Shown here: positions 29,401 through 38,944 of the stretch, one piece after another
Layout of the letters: each line of letters opens with the position of its first letter
How positions within the stretch are numbered: the stretch's first letter is position 1
Assembly: GCA_035079385.1 (NCBI GenBank)
Contig: JAVHKY010000024.1
Span: forward strand, 3,534,001 to 3,598,000
Origin: Aspidiotus rigidus
Lineage: Eukaryota; Arthropoda; Insecta; Hemiptera; Diaspididae
Direction of reading: 5' to 3'
DNA: 64,000 bases
Position numbers and translations under genes: made by a program
The notes under the pieces: model-generated
Seen by the model: only the letters and a program-made list of their open reading frames with translations
The model's database searches: none
Told to the model about the DNA's origin: nothing

Positions 29401-29532
29401 CTGATCGGGCATCCATCCTACTTGCTACAGAGCAAAAACCAATGCAATACTATAAACAGGTCTCGCGTACGAACGTTTTTTTTGATTTCCCAACAAAACT
29501 GATTTTGGACTAAGCACGGTTTGGAACTCGGG
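26482..29532 (+). mobile_element. DNA transposon with perfect 31-bp inverted repeats
   Basis: Bases 26482-26512 (starting CCCGAGTTCCAAACCGTGCT) are exactly inverted at 29502-29532. The pairing may extend outward by GAAC with a mismatch. The 3.05-kb unit encloses one spliced transposase gene on the plus strand. No clear target duplication is visible, which leaves the superfamily open. It lies between the cysteine-motif exon and a truncated Gypsy pol. Identical inverted repeats indicate fairly recent movement. Confidence 0.8.
26845..29104 (+). pseudogene. Spliced transposase with a DSCGGQN core and AT-hooks; one stop
   Basis: Exons 26845-27049, 27129-27341 and 27426-29104 join in frame (introns of 79 and 84 bp, GT-AG). 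Exon 1 is Lys/Arg-rich (RKRRPETWIKNIKKR). The core has Asn-Leu-Ser-Phe-x-x-Pro-x-x-Asp-x-Cys-x-x-Cys, then Val-Asn-Phe-Asp-Leu-Gln, Val-Ser-Asp-Ser-Cys-Gly-Gly-Gln-Asn-Lys-Asn, and Gly-His-Ser...Gly-Arg-Ile-Glu. These Asp, Asp and Glu are candidate catalytic residues. Similar proteins are widespread as uncharacterised transposases of insects and cnidarians. A TAA at 28436-28438 interrupts the frame, which otherwise continues unbroken. The tail has AT-hook motifs (Arg-Gly-Arg-Pro-Lys-Gly-Ser type) in a 90-bp tandem repeat near 28841-29010. The superfamily is unsure. Confidence 0.7.
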
Positions 29533-29550
29533 TGTTCGGGAGGTAAGAGG

Positions 29551-31429
29551 TCATGTATGGGCAGTGATAGCGAATTTAGGCATGTATTTTCGATAAAAAC
29601 TAAACGAACTGATAATGCTTCGAACATCTTTCACGGTCTTGGAGGGCTTGATATTTAGGAATGCTTCGATATCTTTAAAAGCGGGGCGAATTGTTCCTTT
29701 TTGAATTTCGTTTCCGAGTAGCACTACCTTGGGATAAAAAAAATCGCATTTGCGTGTATTTAATTTAAATTTGAATTTCTCTAATCTCGACAATACGGTT
29801 TCGAGCATTTTAAGGTGAGCTTGGAAAGAGTCACCATACACACAAATATCGTCGATATAGACAGTCATACCACGGAATAGGATGTCTTCAAAGATATCAT
29901 GCATCGCACTCGTTACACATTGACTGCTATTTATGAATCTCATAGGCATTTTACAATATTGATATTGTGTGCTAATCGAATCGAAGCGGAACGCGGTATA
30001 TTTTCGACTACTTTCGTGAAGGGGGAATTGGTAGGTAATAACCATACGCTAAATCCATTTTGGAAAAAATAGACGCGTTCAAAAGAGCTTCAATGATAGC
30101 TTCGATACGTACGACGGATGTTGAATCGCTAACAATGTGTTTATTCAGAGCTGAAAAATCTGTAAGAAGTCTGGGTTTACCATCGGATTTTGTTTTGATA
30201 AATGCTGGTGATGAATATTCGGAACGAGTTTTTTCTATAATATTAGCCTTTTCTAGGTCTTGTAAAAATTTCCTAGCTATTTCTCTTTCGTATTGTGACG
30301 CTTTATAGGGACGAATATTAACGGGGATGTCATCTTTCAACCGAATTTTATAAGGTATTGTATCGGCTGTAGGAGTATCCTCCGTTTTGGTCGTAAAAAT
30401 GTGACGATATTGGTATAGAAGATGAAGAGACTGTTTGCGATCGGCGAGGGGAAGGTCTTTATTAATAATGATTTGGACGCCATCAAGATCTGTAATTTCT
30501 TCACTGCCGACAAATTGGGGAGGCTTTTCTTTGTTTATGTGTGACGTAGATACGGAGTGAAGTACTTCTGGTCTGTCTTGAATTTTTCCTATGCGTATGC
30601 CTTTATGAATTTTAACAGGCACTGAACGAGTGTTAGCTATTTTAATAGTCGTTCCATTATTATTATTGACTTCGACGAAAGTTCCGTTCGCTATGACGTG
30701 TTGGCTAGTACATACGTTATCGAAAAAGGATGGTACAGGAAAAATGGTCTCACCTTTTGCTGGAATAACAATGTCTTTTTTGACCATGATGTTTTTGTCA
30801 GAAATGAAAAAAATATTATCTATATTCTGATTTTTATTATCGAGATCGCGAATGTATTCTTCACCCATTTGAATTGTTAGTCCATTTCGAAATTTGATCT
30901 TAGCTTGTTCGCAATCTATTACTACTCCATGCTTTCGCAAAAATCTCATTCCAAGAATCATATTCGTTGATAATTCATCTACTATCACCATAGGTTCGTA
31001 AAATTTCTGCCCTTGTATTTCGAAACGCACGTATGTACTGCCTATGTATCGTAACGGATTGGACAACGACGCTGCATAAATTTTATACGAATGATCTTGT
31101 ATTTTGCTACCTGGAGGAACCATGCTTTGATGAATAATGTTTGGATTACTTCCCGTATCTATAACTCCAAAATTAGCTGTCTCCTTATTCTCGACAAATA
31201 TCGGAGTTTGCAAATTAAAATTAGATGCGCTCAATATAATTTCTTTGGAAAATTTTTTCTCGTTACAAATCGCATTTTGTGGAACGGGAGGTTCTAATTC
31301 GGAGTTATAAAAACGTTCCTTACTGTCAAAAAATTCTGGATGTTCGTAAAAGTAATCAAAGCGGTTTTTGGTTTTGATCTGAAAGAAATTAGGGGCATTT
31401 CGTGTTCGCTGAGTCGTTGTCCATCTCAC
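29551..31429 (-). pseudogene. Gypsy-type protease and reverse transcriptase, truncated
   Basis: Read from 31429 downward. A retropepsin has Val-Ile-Asp-Thr-Gly-Ser and later Ile-Leu-Gly-Met-Arg-Phe-Leu-Arg-Lys-His-Gly. RT follows with Pro-Tyr-Lys-Ala-Ser...Ile-x-Lys-x-Arg-Ser-x-Tyr-Ser-Ser-Pro, Leu-Thr-Asp-Phe, Phe-Ser-Lys-Met-Asp-Leu-Ala-Tyr-Gly-Tyr and the catalytic Tyr-Ile-Asp-Asp. A frameshift lies near 30008-30045, just before the Ala-Phe-Arg-Phe-Asp segment, and one Gly is changed in the PMxF motif. It ends within the connection to RNase H at about 29560, with no RNase H or integrase, a few bases from the DNA transposon's right end. Confidence 0.8.
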
Positions 31430-31956
31430 TCGTTTTTTTGTTCGTTCGAAGTCTGTGTATTTGATCGTGGGTTAGGCGCGCCTCGACGTGGTTGATTATT
31501 TTGCATTGGTGGCCGCCATTCTATTGATAAGATTTTTGCAGTACTAGTATTCATCATGTGTGCCATGTAGAGGGGGCGATATTTTGTTTTGTACCCGAGA
31601 TGCGGCAGCTTCGCGCATTTCGGTATGAATCGCGTTTACGTTCATCTTCATTCGCTCGCTCGCTCACTTGCTAAGTTAGCTGCGTCGATTGCCGATTTTC
31701 TTTCACGCTTTCAGCGAATATTATTTGTATTTCCCGCGTATTTTAATTTTTTTATATTACAATATATTTTTTCCATTGTAGGAGTATTTTAATATTATAG
31801 GTATAGAATCTGGCGCCGTTATAAACATTCCACATCATCGGCACATCTCCATAGCGACTTCTGAAACCTAAATTACCTCTGTCCCGAGAGACAAGAAGCT
31901 AGCTCCCTACTGCTCCAAAACGGAATTTGGAAGAAAAAAAATTTTTTGGATGATTT
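31430..31956 (-). other. Probable decayed gag end of the Gypsy element and unassigned DNA
   Basis: The minus strand upstream of the protease reads in broken frames rich in Asn, Gln, Pro and Arg, as in the end of a gag, but no CCHC knuckle is visible. Further left (31600-31956) I see nothing coding. Confidence 0.35.
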
Positions 31957-32292
31957 TTATCTTCTAATACTGGATGATATTTGTATATTACACAGTACAC
32001 ACCTATAACACCATTGTAAATCGGGGCATAAACTCCTAGTATCAGCCGCTACTTTATAATAATCTTCTCGGTACGCGTTTTTCAGGTCCATCATATGTAC
32101 ATCTAGAGCAGAGTATGGCGAATGTCCACTTTCGAATAAGTCCAAAATTTTTCGTTTCGTTTCTTCGGATACGTCTTTGTGGCGTACATTATTAGCGCAA
32201 TGAAGATAGTGATTGTGCTCATTCAGAAATAAAATTTTCATCGGGTAGGTACTCTGGAAGATGCGAATCTTTAGACCCGGAACAAAAGTCAC
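31957..32292 (-). pseudogene. MULE-type transposase N-terminal fragment
   Basis: The minus frame contains Asn-Glu-His-Asn-His-Tyr...Arg-His-Lys-Asp-Val-Ser-Glu-Glu-Thr-Lys, then Leu-Phe-Glu-Ser-Gly-His-Ser-Pro-x-x-Ala-Leu, and Tyr-Arg-Glu-Asp-Tyr...Ala-Ala-Asp-x-Arg-Ser-x-x-Pro-Asp. This resembles the N-terminal region of Phantom-like MULE transposases (HNHP, VSxET, GHSPxxA). A separate core fragment of such an enzyme lies at 38750-38944. Confidence 0.55.
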
Positions 32293-32423
32293 GACTGCGT
32301 CAAAAACAAATTTTAAGAAATCCTTATTAAAAGGAATGTACTTAGATACTTATAAGTGCACTCATGTAGGTACCAGAGGCCTGCACGAGTAAGTAAAGAA
32401 TCGCAGAGTACGAGTACTACTTA

Positions 32424-32838
32424 AGCCGGGGCTACACGATGCGACCAATGTTCGTTCCAACATTTGCCACAATTCGGTGGACAAACGTTGGAAGCGATGC
32501 GGGATGCAATGAGTGGCTACACGGGGAAACAAATGTTAGGTCTAATAAAGTTGGTCGAACGTTGGCGCAAAATTGGAAAATAATTGGAGGTGTTAATTTT
32601 AAGTGCGATTATTGATCGCTTCGTGTAGCCAGGCGTCGATAGTCTAGCCATTTATGTTCCAACGTTTGACGCTCCTTTGACGTGGGACAAAAAAACCGAC
32701 AGCTAGCCGAACGTGTTCCAACGCCAACGTTTGGCGCTGGCCATTCGGCATTGGCCATTCGTACGACGGCTACACGATGCTTCACATCCTTCCAGCGTCC
32801 AACATTGGCAACATTTGACGCATCGTGTAGCCCCGGCT
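32424..32838. mobile_element. Harbinger-like MITE, 415 bp
   Basis: Ends AGCCGGGGCTACACGATGCG and its exact inverse at 32819-32838, flanked by TTA on both sides (32421-32423 and 32839-32841). A three-base TWA duplication is typical of PIF/Harbinger. Several inner copies of the words CAACGTTTG and CCAACGTTTGGCG make the interior self-complementary. No coding sequence. Confidence 0.8.
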
Positions 32839-32841
32839 TTA

Positions 32842-33203
32842 CTCATTTCCACGAGTACAACGATGTCACTTAGGTACTCGTACTCGTATAGCGGCCGAGT
32901 AGGTACAAGTATGTAATCGGTATCGTATCGTGGCATCGTCGTGTAATCGCCAAAATTTTTTTACCTTTTTGATGCACTACGTCAACTGGATTTCATTACT
33001 GGGTGTTTTATTGATCATTATTAGTTATGATAGTAAGTACAATTAATTCACCCCAAACACACTCCACAAAATCATGAAAAATATTAGGTTTGTTACGTAT
33101 TTATGGTGTTTTCTCCGACAGTAACCGTTTTCATGGAAAAATGAAGAGGACAAAAATGAAAGCCCTTTTAATTTCCTTTCAGATGAGCTTAATTTCAGAA
33201 ATT
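32842..33203. other. No gene seen
   Basis: It contains short GTACTCGTACTCGTA-like simple sequence next to the MITE and otherwise AT-rich DNA. Confidence 0.5.
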
Positions 33204-33443
33204 TTTTTAGGGTTAAAAATAGAGAAAAATGATATAAAAATGATACAAAAGATCAAAAATTTTCAAACCAGTGGAGAAGAAAAATGGGTGAAATGACCCA
33301 CATTTGTTTCAAAAACAGTCAAATATTCTGTATGAAAAATTAGAGGATTTTCAGGATTTTTTGGGTTTTGTTAGAAATGTTGAAAAAATGAGAGAAATTA
33401 GTCTCTGCGCTTGACTGCGCCAGAACATACATGTCATATCTAC
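33204..33443 (-). repeat. Interspersed repeat family R1, copy 3 (partial)
   Basis: Matches copies 1 and 2 from the central TTTTTTAGGGTTAAAAATAG to the AGAACATACATGTC end, lacking about 140 bp at the other end. It abuts the Jockey-like fragment. Confidence 0.7.
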
Positions 33444-34900
33444 TGTGATGCTCGATGAGGGTTTGAAGATTTAAGAGAAATACTGTAGTCATCGGCGAAA
33501 AGGCGTTGTGTAAGTGGAAAGGATGAACAATTAGTGATGTCATTTATAGCAATCAAAAAAAGTGGGACACTCGAGACTTCACCTTGTGGGACGCCGTTTT
33601 GGATGGTGTGGTGAGAAGAGAGGTGATTTTTGATCATAACGGTTATGGACCTGTCGTATAGGAAACTCTGTAGAAGTTTTGGGAGGTTGCCTCTGAGGCC
33701 TATGGAGTGGAGTTTTTGACAAATGTAATGGCGCCATACTCTGGGAAAAGCCTGTTAAAGGTCAAAGAAAATAGTGTAGAGTGCAGAATTTTCGTTTTTT
33801 GCGTCGGTAATTTGTTGTTGGAGGTCTGCCAAAGGTTGAAGAGTATTTCGACCCTTTCGGAAGCCGTATTGGAGGTGAGAGAGTACATTGTTTGATTCGA
33901 GGAGCCAAAAAGTCTTTTGTTTAATATCTTTTGGAATAATTTTCCGAGGACGCTAATTAATGCAATAGGACGGTAAGAATCGGGAATGGAGGGGTCTTTA
34001 GAAGGTTTCAAGATGGGTAGAATAATCGCGAGTTTCCATTGTAAAGGCTATGTTCCTTGAAGTAGGATGGAGTTGAATATTGAGAGCAGGTATGAAATGG
34101 AATTTGGGTGAAGGTTTTTAAGCATAGAAGCGTGAATGTTATCAGGTCCGGGAGATGCGTTTCTAAGTTTTTGGATAGTTGAATGGAGTTCGGTGAGTGA
34201 AATTGGGACGTTGTAAGAATGAAAGTCGTGTGAGTCGAACTTGATAGAGAGAGTTTCAGTTTGTGTTTTAGTAGCTAAAAAGGAATTGTCATAGTTTTCA
34301 TCCGATGAAACTTGAGCAAAGTTTGAAGCAAGTAAATTTGCTATATCGAGCGGGGAAGGTTAATGAATTTGAAGTTAGTTGAGTGATAGGATGGAATGAC
34401 GAATTTCCCGATAACCTCTTTATATCTCTCCACATTAAGGAGAGGGATACGGGTTTATTTATGCCTGCGACGTACGAGTTCCAGGACCGTTTCTTGGAGG
34501 AACGGATCAGAGCTCTAGATTTCGCTCGGGCCTTCTTGTATTTAATGAAGTCGGATTGAAGATTGGACATTTTGTATACTCGGAGAGCTTTTCAACGGGC
34601 TCTGATAGAGTGAAAAATTTCCTCTGACCACCACGGGACTCGGCCCGGTTTGTGGTTTCCAGAGGAAAGAGGAATGGTAGATTTAGCAGCTTGAAGAATA
34701 TAATTTGTGAAGGAAGAGATAGCTTCCTGTGTGGTCGAGGTGTCAGGAAGGGACAAAAATGATATCCAAAATTAAAGCGCAAGGAAGCAAATTTCTTATC
34801 AACAATAAAATCAGGACCATTGAAACAAATATTGAATAAAGAGAGGCAACTTTTCAAAGCTGCCCGTTGAAATTTTATCTTTAAAAATTTAGCCAATTTT
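33444..34900 (-). pseudogene. Jockey-superfamily reverse transcriptase, heavily broken
   Basis: Minus strand, several frames. From 34900 downward: a Trp-Trp-Ser-Glu-like linker, Arg-Ala-Leu-Ile-Arg-Ser-Ser-Lys-Lys-Arg-Ser-Trp-Asn-Ser-Tyr-Val, and Met-Trp-Arg-Asp-Ile-Lys. Then RT motifs Ser-Tyr-Arg-Pro-Ile-Ala-Leu-Ile-Ser, Lys-Ile-Leu-Asn-Lys-Arg-Leu, Asn-Gly-Val-Pro-Gln-Gly-Glu-Val and Leu-Phe-Ala-Asp-Asp. At least four frameshifts separate these. The endonuclease part is missing. Old and inactive. Confidence 0.75.
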
Positions 34901-36259
34901 TTGCATTGTCAAGTAATGAAAATTGAGGAATTTAAGAAAATACTCGTACTTGAAAAACTTGATAAGCTGAATGATCCAAGAGAAAATGATGGCATCTTTT
35001 CAGCTGTTTAAACAGTTTAATGATTTGTACCACAATCCAAACAAGGAGAGTGCTATCAAATTCAACAACAGATTTCCAAACTTGCCATTTAGCCAATATT
35101 AGGGGACGATTTACAACATGGCAAAAATGAGCCTTCATCAAAATCAGAAAACTAGACAAGCAAAACGCTAGCTGAATGATCGCTACGGATCTGAAAGTAT
35201 GCAAGAACTATTTTGGGCCTATAAGAAATGTGATTTGTGAGTCTTGCATCAATAGATGAAATCATTTATTTAATGTGTCATACACGACAGAATATCTAGT
35301 TTACCCCGTACTCTTATTGAAAATATATTTCATTATTGCACAGGGAGCAAAACTGGAATGTTTCAAGCACTGGAAAGGGGACAGGGAACGCGGATCACTC
35401 CAGCTACAGTTGACAGACCCATACCTCCTTTCCTCCTATCTCTTGTCTGTGATGCTGATAGAATATTGTGTAGTGTTTATTGTACACCTCCAGAACTATT
35501 CGCTGAAGTTGTTAATTTTTTCTTCATGAACGTTTACGTGATGAAGAAAAATATTGCCAATGTTTTCAGTAAAACAGTTGGACAAGATAATTCTTGCTGG
35601 CGGAAAGAGAGACAGGTACAAACTATACAATGTAAAACAGTAACCAAAGATCATCAATGTTGATTTGGTGTTATCAGTTCCAGTTTTGCCCTGGAACAAA
35701 CCATTTGTTTTCATCTTCAAAAGTACCAAACAACAAACACAAAATTGATACGGTACTACAAAATATTTACATTGATAATATTATTACAACGGTACCAAAT
35801 TCCGAAACAATTAAATATCGTTTGTTTTCCTTCATTTGTATGGTATCTTCAATTGTGGCAACAGTGTATTATTGCTATCTACAATTGTACAATCATTTTT
35901 TTTATCATAGTCTATAGACAACGCTATTACAGCTAGTGCAATACAGACTCTTATTACGTGTGCAAATGTCACTTTCATTACTATCATGACATAACAATTT
36001 TGGCGACAAGTATCAAACTAAATTTTCTTATTTTTGTATACATTAATCATTGGGTGAACTAAAAATTGTTGTCTAATCCCTATTGGAGAGCCACAATGCA
36101 GTTTTGACGCAGTTGAAACAGCTTTCATCTCAAAAAAAAAAAAAAGATGGTTCCGGTCACACCATTCAAACACTGCAACCAGAAGAAGGAAAAATTTTTT
36201 GTTTTGCTCATTATTTAGAACATCGAAATGTGAATAATGCAATCAGTACAGGCATGATA
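34901..36259. other. Unassigned stretch with scattered open frames
   Basis: The plus frame 35358-35663 encodes a plausible-looking peptide (Tyr-Cys-Thr-Pro-Pro-Glu-Leu-Phe-Ala-Glu-Val-Val) without any family I know. Around 34985-35110 another plus frame reads like decayed protein sequence. These could be exons of an eroded element. I found no terminal repeats. Confidence 0.3.
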
Positions 36260-36261
36260 GA

Positions 36262-36540
36262 ATGATAGATGATCGAACTGTGGAGCAAAAGACTCCAAAA
36301 GAAGATAGACCCAAGTTTCTTATTGAAGAATTTTTTGCGGGTTACGTTTTACCTCACAAATTGACATTTATACACTGTAACAATTGTGTCACATCACTGA
36401 CGGGAGCTCTTGCCCACCTGGATGGATTGCTATCCAAACGTGATACATTTGGAGTTTTAAGAATCCTCGGATGTCGACTAATCCGTTTTGTGCAACATTT
36501 AAGAGTCGGTAATCAACCAAGAAGTGGAGGGAAAAACTAA
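36262..36540 (+). CDS. Hypothetical ORF, possible transposase fragment
   Basis: 92 codons with Phe-Leu-Ile-Glu-Glu-Phe-Phe-Ala-Gly-Tyr-Val-Leu-Pro-His-Lys-Leu followed by His-Cys-Asn-Asn-Cys-Val-Thr-Ser-Leu-Thr-Gly. The Cys-x-x-Cys-containing end recalls the C-terminal region of some THAP/P-type or hAT transposases, but I cannot place it. It is followed by a poly(T) run of about 27 bases (from 36559). Confidence 0.3.
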   Translation: MIDDRTVEQKTPKEDRPKFLIEEFFAGYVLPHKLTFIHCNNCVTSLTGALAHLDGLLSKRDTFGVLRILGCRLIRFVQHLRVGNQPRSGGKN

Positions 36541-36544
36541 TTTG

Positions 36545-37312
36545 TGAATTGGATCAACTGTTTTTTTTTTTTTTTTTTTTTTTTTGCGAAAATGATAGCA
36601 ACTAGGCCTATTGGTCAGGTGACAGTGCATCATTTTCGCATTTCTACTCGTGGTCTTTGGAGGTTTGTTTTTTGTTTCAGTTTACAGTTTGTACGAGTTT
36701 GTTTACAAATACAATGAGTCGTGGAAGGCTATTGTTGCACTTGGCTGAGAAGGAGGTGAAAAAATCCGGGAAGTTTTGCACATTTAATCTTTCTTTACCT
36801 CTTGATTTTTTACAAGTAATTTGAAAAATATTATCACGTAATTGTATTTGCATTAGGTCTGAAAGAAAAAGTCCAAAAACTAACATTACCGTTGTATGAT
36901 AAAAGTGTAGGGGACAATTCTCAAAATGACCCAGGGGACTGGTCCCACTTCTATTCGTGGAAGATGACGCAGCCAGAAGCTGCGTATGTTGGGACCGTCC
37001 TCAATTTCATGGGAGGAACAACAGAGGAGAATTTATCTCCCCTTAAAAATGTTCAGGTTTGAATTCTTTAATTTCAAAAAAATTAATATTGATACTATAG
37101 AAACTAGTTTCCTAGTAGTACGTGTTAAGAAAAATGACAAGGATTATATAATTCAACTTTAGAAAATACTTGAGAATTATTATGATACCTATTTTAAAAC
37201 TATTTCCACGAGTCGGGATTGGATAGCGTATCACCCACAGAAATTATCCTACGAATAATAATTTGTGCCTGACTGAAATGAAAAACTGTTTAGTATAGAG
37301 ACTCTTCATCCT
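36545..37312. other. Poly(T), small hairpin and an exon-like segment
   Basis: After the T run, TGCGAAAATGAT is inverted as ATCATTTTCGCA about 45 bases on. A plus-strand open stretch at about 36856-37058, between an ATTAG acceptor-like site and CAG|GTTTGA, looks like an exon (Trp-Ser-His-Phe-Tyr-Ser-Trp-Lys-Met) but has no known domain. Confidence 0.3.
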
Positions 37313-38230
37313 TTGTTCTTTCTGACAATCCACCACCGCTGCTCCAAGAGGACCCTTTCTGTGGAAATTCATTCGAGAGTTCTCGCCATAGCTGGAGGAA
37401 CTGACGAACAAATGAAGGTCATTGTAAAAAACTCTCTTGTAAGAACATTTGATGGTTCTACACTCTCAGAGATAGCACTCAGGACAGCGCTTGCTGAAGT
37501 TGCAGTTGTTATGAATGATTTCCCTCTCACCTATGCGTCAGAGGATCAACTGGACGTTCCAATTACTCCCAACGATCTTTTGAAAAGACAATGATGTGTC
37601 ACTTTCAGGCAATATCACAGGGAAGCAAGCTCAGCAAGCAACGGACACTCTGTTTCAAATAGTCCTCAACATTTGATTCGTTAGCACACCTGTTTCGACC
37701 AAATGATAAGACAGGATCGTTTTACTACTGCATGTTCTTATCTATTCCATTGTAACTGTTTTTTGTAATCTGTTAATTCGTTTTTTTTATTAGCTTTTTC
37801 GTTGGAAGTGTAGTACCGCGGCTTGTGCGGATGTCTATTTTTTATTTAATTCGTTGTATTCGTTTTTTACTTTGTTAAATTTGTATGTGATTCGCTGTAC
37901 CTATTCGCTGTTTGGATGTCAATATAACTTATGTAAACTTTGTCCTTTCTTGCGAGTGTTATGATTGAACACACTTTTTGGTCGCACTTGAGAGTATCCT
38001 ACCTTCAAGAATTACCACGGTTTTCCAAAGAATACAACTTCAACAGTACCTTGAGAAGGCATGGTTGTACTTGTCTTAGAGCCTCATGTTAAGCGGCAAA
38101 ATTGGAGAATGGGTCGTATACTTTGTCTAAATCTATCAGAGGATGGGTACGTCCGTTCGGCAGACCTTCGACTTGGAGATTGTTTAATTCAAAAACCCAG
38201 GTCAGGCCCTCAAATCACTGTCGAGTATGC
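37313..38230 (+). pseudogene. BEL/Pao integrase C-terminal fragment
   Basis: 37313-37594 reads Leu-Ser-Glu-Ile-Ala-Leu-Arg-Thr-Ala-Leu-Ala-Glu-Val, then Pro-Leu-Thr-Tyr-Ala-Ser-Glu-Asp and Pro-Ile-Thr-Pro-Asn-Asp-Leu-Leu. This is the end of a BEL/Pao integrase. From about 37965, after some 370 bases of unrelated AT-rich DNA, coding sense resumes with Phe-Trp-Ser-His-Leu-Arg-x-x-Tyr-Leu-Gln-Glu-Leu. It continues, frameshifted, with Val-Val-Leu-Val...Arg-Gln-Asn-Trp-Arg-Met-Gly-Arg-Ile and Gly-Tyr-Val-Arg-Ser-Ala, like the DUF5641 tail. An insertion within the fragment is likely. RT and protease are absent. Confidence 0.7.
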
Positions 38231-38640
38231 TCGCCATGAATTGGGAGAGAGCGTAGGTGGGAGCTCCAATGAATGCCACAATGGGACGTAGAGGAACACC
38301 AGTTTTGTGGATCTTTGGTAGATCATGAAATTTGGGTGCCACACTGTTGTAATTTGTGAGCCACCGCTTGACTGCTTGGTCAATATATCCCTTCTCGAAC
38401 ATAGTTTTGACAATTTTGTTGTTCTTACGTTGGATACTTTTGATGGGATCCGTTGTTATTTTGCAGCATGTCGTTGCATCTTCGAGCATAGCCCGTTCTT
38501 TCATTCTGTATTCAGCTTCCTTCATGAGGACTGTGACACTACCTTTGTCCGCGTTAAGCACTAGGATGTCTTTTGTCTGCTTCAGGGCTACCTGCTAAGG
38601 GACTCGACCTTCGATGCTGCCTGTCACCTGCGCATATGCG
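38202..38640 (-). pseudogene. Penelope-like reverse transcriptase fragment
   Basis: The minus frame reads Leu-Asn-Ala-Asp-Lys-Gly-Ser-Val-Thr-Val, then Lys-Phe-His-Asp-Leu-Pro-Lys-Ile-His-Lys-Thr and Pro-Leu-Arg-Pro-Ile-Val-Ala-Phe-Ile-Gly-Ala-Pro-Thr-Tyr-Ala-Leu. These are the ADKG and PKIHK...LRPIVS..GSPTY signatures of Penelope-like RT. The upstream part continues in another frame to about 38640. The YADD region and the GIY-YIG endonuclease are missing. It overlaps the end of the BEL/Pao fragment head to head. Confidence 0.8.
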
Positions 38641-38749
38641 TTTTAGTAATCCAGCTACACGTAGTCGCGTTTCATCCTTTTTCTCCTGCCCTCAATACTT
38701 GAGCCTTTTTCAAAAAATCATCAGTTATTAGTGTTACCACGTATAAAAA

Positions 38750-38944
38750 TTAACGTTTTCTGTATTTAGTGGTTTTATAAGTTGTATCAAGTAGACAAAT
38801 ATCACCATAACGTTCTATGCCACTTTGTATGATAACAAAAGAGGAAAAATTCAGCTTTATTTTTTTCCTCATTAAACGTATATGGTCGATAAAGGTATTA
38901 TATTGCACTTTCCCTCGATCACGATCATCCATTTTTCTCATCAT
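38750..38944 (-). pseudogene. MULE transposase core fragment
   Basis: The minus frame ends Glu-Arg-Tyr-Gly-Asp-Ile-Cys-Leu-Leu-Asp-Thr-Thr-Tyr-Lys-Thr-Thr-Lys-Tyr, closely like the MULE core motif (YGxExxLLDATYKTTxY) holding the first catalytic Asp. It is cut off right after this motif. Confidence 0.65.
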
